This document shows, piece after piece, positions 60,228 through 64,000 of a DNA stretch of 64,000 nucleotides (positions are counted from its first letter, which is position 1; the number at the start of each line of letters is the position of its first letter). The DNA comes from Cyclobacterium marinum DSM 745. Lineage in GTDB: Bacteria > Bacteroidota > Bacteroidia > Cytophagales > Cyclobacteriaceae. A program made the translations under genes and the position numbers. The stretch covers positions 2,108,001 to 2,172,000 of the forward strand of contig NC_015914.1 in assembly GCF_000222485.1 (NCBI RefSeq), given 5' to 3'. The notes under the pieces were generated by a model that made no database searches, was not told the origin of the DNA, and worked only from the letters and a program-made list of their open reading frames with translations.

Positions 60228-60330
60228 TGGTTTCTATATTTTTAAATTGATGTTATCCGCCTGAACCCTAAATTTCACCCCAAAAATTCTAGAACATTAA
60301 CAATTAATAATTAACCATTAATATTTATCA
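60206..60330. repeat. diverged intergenic repeat, copy 2
   Basis: Partner of 55890-55990. It starts inside the 5' end of the AlkD-like coding region (CTATGGTTTCCTTAT encodes part of its N-terminus on the minus strand) and ends near the dacB stop. Confidence 0.55.
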
Positions 60331-61625
60331 TGAATAAAATACAATAGCTTTTGCAATTCTTTCTTCTGCACGCTGGAGCTTCCGGTGTAATTGTTAAAGA
60401 AGGTGCTGAAAAGCAAGGTTTTGCCACTTTTGGTAATAAGGAACCCACTTAGGGCAGTGCTCATAGCAAGGGTGCCTGTTTTGGCGTAGACATAGGCAGG
60501 TTCACCGGGGTCTGCAGGATACCAGTTGCGGATAGTACCGGATTCTCCCCCTGCCGGGAAGTAAGCCTTAATTTTTTCCATAGGGATTTCTGAATGGATT
60601 TTTTGAAGCAGTTTGATAACCGAGCGAGGGGTAAACATATTCTGTGGAGAAAGCCCAGATCCATCCACCCACTGCGGCTCATCAGGCAGATCTGCCAAAT
60701 AGTGTTCCTTTGCATAGGAGATACCAGCACGGATATTGATTGAATCTAAGACTGCATCCGAGACCAAAACCATCAACTGTTCTGCCAAGAAATTGTCACT
60801 GATTTTCATCATCTGCGCATACAGGGAATCTGCCTTAACCGTTTGCAATTTCTCATGTGGTCCTTGGGTAATGCCTTTGTTTTCCAGGAGTGTTATTTGT
60901 TTTCCTACTGCTTCCTGCAAGAGGTTTTTGGTTAATGTGGCAGAGGTAATAAAAGGTTTATCGGTTGCAAAAGTCAAGCTGTCTTTTTCTTTGTTTATGG
61001 CATATTCATAGGTGTTTTTCTTAAAGTCTCTTTGGATAAAATAATTTTCCGGAGTCGTTCGATTTGATGGCATTAGAGGTAAAAGGACAGATTTTGGATA
61101 GGGAGATGCTTCCGCTAACTCAGCTCTTTTAGAAAAGCGCAATACATTTCCAAAAATAGGCATGGCGGATCTTTCGGCAGCAAAATAGTAAGGAAACCAG
61201 TTCCAAGACCATCCGGGTCCATAACTGGAAAGTTGCTCAAAATTATCAACCATGAATAAGTTTTTAGGATTTGCTTTGAGAAATTCCACTACAGTACTGT
61301 CCTTAAAGTCCGGGTGTAAAAGTGAAGGGTCTCCTGTTCCCCAAAAAATTAGCGAATCGCCCTGGTAGGTATAATTCAAACCGTTGATGTATCCATCACC
61401 CAGGGCTTTGTAACTGGAATAAAAGGTAAATATTTTGGTATTGGAGGCTGGGATAAAGTATTTGGCTTCGTTTAATTTTACCAGTGTTTTGTCCTTTACA
61501 GGATCATAAAGCATAAAGCCCATGTGCCCCTTTTCAAACACATCTGAAGTACGTACAGCCTTGTTGATTTTTTGAACGGTGCAGGAAAAGAATAGCAATA
61601 TGCACAACCATTTACAATGTTTCAT
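60318..61625 (-). CDS. dacB: PBP4-type D-alanyl-D-alanine carboxypeptidase lipoprotein (peptidase S13)
   Basis: 435-aa low-molecular-mass penicillin-binding protein that trims peptidoglycan stem peptides. The three active-site motifs are present: SxxK in PASNTKIFTFY (Ser61, Lys64), SxN in ISDNFLAEQ and KTG in YAKTGTLAMS. Lipobox ILLFFSC (Cys15) suggests an anchored lipoprotein, whereas many PBP4 enzymes are soluble. I start at ATG 61625, because the upstream in-frame Met codons would place a hydrophobic stretch before the signal. No terminator was identified on its side. Confidence 0.9.
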   Translation of the reverse strand: MKHCKWLCILLFFSCTVQKINKAVRTSDVFEKGHMGFMLYDPVKDKTLVKLNEAKYFIPASNTKIFTFYSSYKALGDGYINGLNYTYQGDSLIFWGTGDPSLLHPDFKDSTVVEFLKANPKNLFMVDNFEQLSSYGPGWSWNWFPYYFAAERSAMPIFGNVLRFSKRAELAEASPYPKSVLLPLMPSNRTTPENYFIQRDFKKNTYEYAINKEKDSLTFATDKPFITSATLTKNLLQEAVGKQITLLENKGITQGPHEKLQTVKADSLYAQMMKISDNFLAEQLMVLVSDAVLDSINIRAGISYAKEHYLADLPDEPQWVDGSGLSPQNMFTPRSVIKLLQKIHSEIPMEKIKAYFPAGGESGTIRNWYPADPGEPAYVYAKTGTLAMSTALSGFLITKSGKTLLFSTFFNNYTGSSSVQKKELQKLLYFIHDKY

Positions 61626-61910
61626 AGGGTGAGGATCTGAGAAATACATTTTATTATAGACTTTAAGCCATAGGAAAAGTAACATTTTCCGTCCAATTGG
61701 GGAAGTGATTTTAGCAATTACTGGCTATACTCCCATTTAATTGTAACCAATCAGTTTCACAACAAAGCTTAGGTAAATTTATTTTGTCAGCATTGTTGCA
61801 GAAAAAAAGGCAACCTTATCGCCAAAACGCGGAGTCGGTTATACTATTTAGCATGGGTGAAGCCTGTGATTTTAATTATGTTGCCCTGTCCTGGAAATTT
61901 GAATGTAAAA
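61626..61910. other. intergenic region, possible decayed repeat
   Basis: About 285 bp without a convincing gene. At 61852-61868 CATGGGTGAAGCCTGTG resembles hairpin B' of the 34.7-35.8 kb repeat units (14 of 17 positions), with a TATTTAG-like stretch before it. It may be a decayed copy. Confidence 0.3.
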
Positions 61911-61938
61911 AGCCCCTCTATTTCGAAATAGAGGGGCT
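61911..61938 (-). terminator. terminator of the susCD genes
   Basis: A perfect palindrome with arms AGCCCCTCTATTTC / GAAATAGAGGGGCT, followed on the minus strand by a T-tract, just past the SusD stop at 61946. Confidence 0.9.
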
Positions 61939-61945
61939 GCAATTA

Positions 61946-63349
61946 TTACTCGTCCCACCAAATTCTGTCCAGCAAAGTCACATCAGGCACATTGTTTCCA
62001 TTCCTGCTTACTTCATTGTCCGGATAAGCCAGTCTTCTGATGAACTGTCCATTTAGATTGCCGTTGAGGTTTTCGGGCAAGGTCATGTCCTTGTATCCAT
62101 AGTCAAACCTTCTGGCATCATTCCAAGTTTCTGGGTGGAGGAAAAGGGCCACCCATTTTTCCTTCATGATATCTGCTAGGCTAAGAGCTGATGATCCCAT
62201 GCTTACTTCCGGGCTATTGAGATAAGCCATTTTATCCTCATCATTTACGTCCAGCATGTCCATATGGGCTTCTATTCCTTCAAGGTATGCGCTGTAGGCA
62301 GCTTCAGGATCTGATTCCAAAGCTACTTCAGCCTCAATAAATTTTTGTTCGGCATAAGTAGCAATCAGAAGCGGAGACTGTTCGGAGGTATAAAACTGCC
62401 CAGGGATCAAGGTTGACCTGGCACCTTGTTCCGGTGCATTTCCTCTACCTGCACCATTGATTACCCCTATGTAATCTCCATCATCGGTGGCCCCAATCAT
62501 CAAAGGCATTCTTGGATCGGTGGTGGCATAGGAAGTGCCATCCATGGCTTCAATAAATTGAGTAGATATCCATCCTCCTAAAAGTAAACTTTCATTGTTT
62601 ATGGCTACTTGTGCCCAAGGATTGAATCGCTGTTCAAAGAAGATCACAGTGGCATCATCGTCGTTACTTGTCATGCCACTTGCTAAGGCGGTCAAAACAG
62701 CTTGGGCATCATAGGAAGTTGTCCCTTTAGTATGCAACATAAACCTGGCTTTTAGCATATTGCCTAATTTTAACCAAGAAGAAACCTCTCCATTAAAGAT
62801 AAAGTCATCATCTCCCAATGAAATAGAGGTAGTACCAGAAAGATTTTGGATCCCTTGATCGAGTAAGCTGAATACTTCAGAATACAAAGCTTCATCGTCA
62901 TCATAAGTAGGTGTAACAGAACTAAAATCAAAACCTTCAGAATAAGGAACATCTCCAAATACATCAACAGTCATCCCAAGGTTTAAAGCCATCAGAATTT
63001 GTCCAGCTCCAAGATAGTGTCCTGCATCTTCTTCTTCGGCCTTTTGCATCAAGTCGGTCAAATCAGTCATCACATTATATAAATCAAACCAAAGACCACT
63101 ATAGTTACTTGCTTCCATTACATCTGAAGCGCCTGCCGGATTAGGTGAGGCAAGGTATTGCACATAATTGGAAGTAATGCTGCCAATGGCATATACATTG
63201 AGAGAAGTCTCATAGGTGGCATTGGTCATAAGCCCTGATATAGGTGCATCTTGTGGATTGTTAGGATTATCATTGACATCGAGAAAGTTCTCGCATGAGC
63301 TTAACGCTAAAAAAAGCATCAGGCCGAATATAGTATATATCGCTTTCAT
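61946..63349 (-). CDS. susD: SusD/RagB family nutrient-binding lipoprotein
   Basis: 467-aa outer-membrane lipoprotein (lipobox LALSSC, Cys19) of the SusD/RagB group, which lies over its SusC partner and captures nutrients. Typical stretches are ENFLDVNDNPNNPQDAP, GLWFDLYNVMTDLTDLMQKAEE, GQILMALNLGMTVDVFGDVPYSEGF and the C-terminal RRLAYPDNEVSRN. It is 12 bp downstream of susC on the same strand. It looks like the subclass with many amino-acid- or peptide-linked members, so the substrate need not be a polysaccharide. Confidence 0.92.
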   Translation of the reverse strand: MKAIYTIFGLMLFLALSSCENFLDVNDNPNNPQDAPISGLMTNATYETSLNVYAIGSITSNYVQYLASPNPAGASDVMEASNYSGLWFDLYNVMTDLTDLMQKAEEEDAGHYLGAGQILMALNLGMTVDVFGDVPYSEGFDFSSVTPTYDDDEALYSEVFSLLDQGIQNLSGTTSISLGDDDFIFNGEVSSWLKLGNMLKARFMLHTKGTTSYDAQAVLTALASGMTSNDDDATVIFFEQRFNPWAQVAINNESLLLGGWISTQFIEAMDGTSYATTDPRMPLMIGATDDGDYIGVINGAGRGNAPEQGARSTLIPGQFYTSEQSPLLIATYAEQKFIEAEVALESDPEAAYSAYLEGIEAHMDMLDVNDEDKMAYLNSPEVSMGSSALSLADIMKEKWVALFLHPETWNDARRFDYGYKDMTLPENLNGNLNGQFIRRLAYPDNEVSRNGNNVPDVTLLDRIWWDE

Positions 63350-63360
63350 AGTTGCAGTTT

Positions 63361-64000
63361 TTATAGTCCAAGGTTCAGGTTAAAGAAAAAGCTCTGTACA
63401 CCGGGATAACCCAGTCCCGTGAAACCAACAGCATTGCCACCGGCACCCGCCGAAAAGGATTCCGGATCAAACCCATCCCATGGGGTGTAAAGAATGATAT
63501 TATTGGCGGCAATAGATACCCGTGCAGTTCTAAAGGGAGTTTGCTCCAGTAAGTCCGGGTTTAAGTTATATCCCAGTGTGATGTTTCGTAATTTGATATA
63601 ACTGGCATCATTTACAAAGTTTTCACTTGTAGTTCTGTAATAGTTTCTCCAATAGCCGGCTCCATAATCGACTCCGTCAGGACCTTCTCCCTGACCTAGC
63701 CAAACTTCTTTGGTATTGGTAGATCCATCAGCCAATACTCCTTCAAAAACCCTAAAATCTTCTCGCGCTTCTGTAAATTCATTCTTTCCAAAAGCAGAAA
63801 GGAAGTTTGCATATTGGTTGTACTGTTCCAGTCCAGTCCTGAAATCGATAAGGAAGGAAAATTCAAAATCTCTATAGGTGAAATCATTTCTAATGCCTCC
63901 TATCCATTTAGGTACGGCGTTACCTAAAACCAACTGCGTTCCTGTTCTAACCGGAAAGCCGTTTGTACCAATTATTATCGGTAGACTGCGGTCTAGGAAT
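63361..64000 (-). CDS. susC: SusC/RagA TonB-linked outer-membrane protein, C-terminal part
   Basis: C-terminal ~213 residues of a TonB-dependent transporter; the 5' part lies outside the window. The frame is open to the window edge (before LVLGNAVPKWIGG come residues FLDRSLPIIIGTNGF). Barrel stretches NDFTYRDFEFSFLIDFRTG and YIKLRNITLGYNLNP, and the terminal GYPGVQSFFFNLNLGL, are characteristic of SusC/RagA proteins. It forms a unit with the SusD gene 12 bp downstream. Its N-terminal plug and any sigma/anti-sigma extension cannot be seen. Confidence 0.93.
   Translation of the reverse strand, partial: FLDRSLPIIIGTNGFPVRTGTQLVLGNAVPKWIGGIRNDFTYRDFEFSFLIDFRTGLEQYNQYANFLSAFGKNEFTEAREDFRVFEGVLADGSTNTKEVWLGQGEGPDGVDYGAGYWRNYYRTTSENFVNDASYIKLRNITLGYNLNPDLLEQTPFRTARVSIAANNIILYTPWDGFDPESFSAGAGGNAVGFTGLGYPGVQSFFFNLNLGL

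Noticed and set aside
61784..62056. 90-codon plus-strand frame between dacB and susD
   Set aside because: It runs across the susD terminator palindrome and into the antisense of susD; not a real gene.

Overview
The window looks like chromosomal DNA of a Bacteroidota member, most likely order Cytophagales and close to Cyclobacteriaceae (Cyclobacterium, Algoriphagus or Echinicola type). Evidence is the PorT secretion protein, DUF5606 and DUF6089 proteins, a SusC/SusD pair, GH97, six-bladed beta-propeller lipoproteins, many lipobox signals (a short hydrophobic stretch ending in Cys), starts without Shine-Dalgarno sequences, and a few -7 elements of the Bacteroidota form TAnnTTTG. The species call is inference; no rRNA or tRNA gene was seen.

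Layout. 1-4841: fatty-acid beta-oxidation operon in the order fadN-fadA-fadE plus a DinB-fold protein. 4842-10253: a membrane protein, a long mostly empty stretch, separate msrA and msrB, a secreted S15-type hydrolase and an exported thioredoxin-fold protein. 10308-14882 (minus): small membrane protein, ThuA-domain protein, VanX-like dipeptidase lipoprotein, SDR, porT and ubiE/menG, divergent from engB. 14999-18800: engB, DUF5606, a small conserved-looking ORF, fbp (minus) and aspartate kinase. 18845-24914: protein tyrosine phosphatase, PerR-like regulator with peroxiredoxin, a GAF-PAS-H-box protein without ATPase domain, Zn/Cd P-type ATPase and a flavin-binding protein. 25012-33449: Tat-exported sugar isomerase-like protein, sulfatase lipoprotein, lutABC lactate-oxidation operon and two beta-propeller lipoproteins. 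33632-36679: RsmI-like methyltransferase, DUF2905, an IS200-like Y1 transposase bracketed by four copies of a structured ~90-bp repeat unit, and an alpha/beta hydrolase. 36693-46834: pdxJ, then yqeY-like, cvpA and pabA-like genes, CBS protein, nadK, DUF6089, uppS, bamA and two Skp/OmpH chaperones (envelope biogenesis). 46948-55406: exported amidohydrolase, small lipoprotein, wHTH-HNH protein, rnhA, trmN6-like, GH97, epimerase and sdaA. 55516-60227 looks accessory: RAYT fragment, an 860-aa TPR protein with an unfamiliar N-terminal region, a DUF4160/DUF2442 pair and an AlkD-like protein. 60318-64000: PBP4-type carboxypeptidase lipoprotein, then SusD and the C-terminal end of SusC.

How it fits together. 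Most of the window is housekeeping: envelope assembly (uppS, bamA, skp, cvpA, dacB), protein secretion (porT), redox repair (msrA/B, PerR-Prx) and central carbon use (fad, lut, fbp, sdaA). A glycan-use layer (SusCD, GH97, sulfatase, isomerase-like protein) fits an aerobic polysaccharide-degrading lifestyle. The most unusual parts are the repeat-bracketed transposase at 34.7-35.8 kb and the TPR protein in the accessory stretch at 55.5-60.3 kb. I found no CRISPR array, prophage or recognisable complete defence system.
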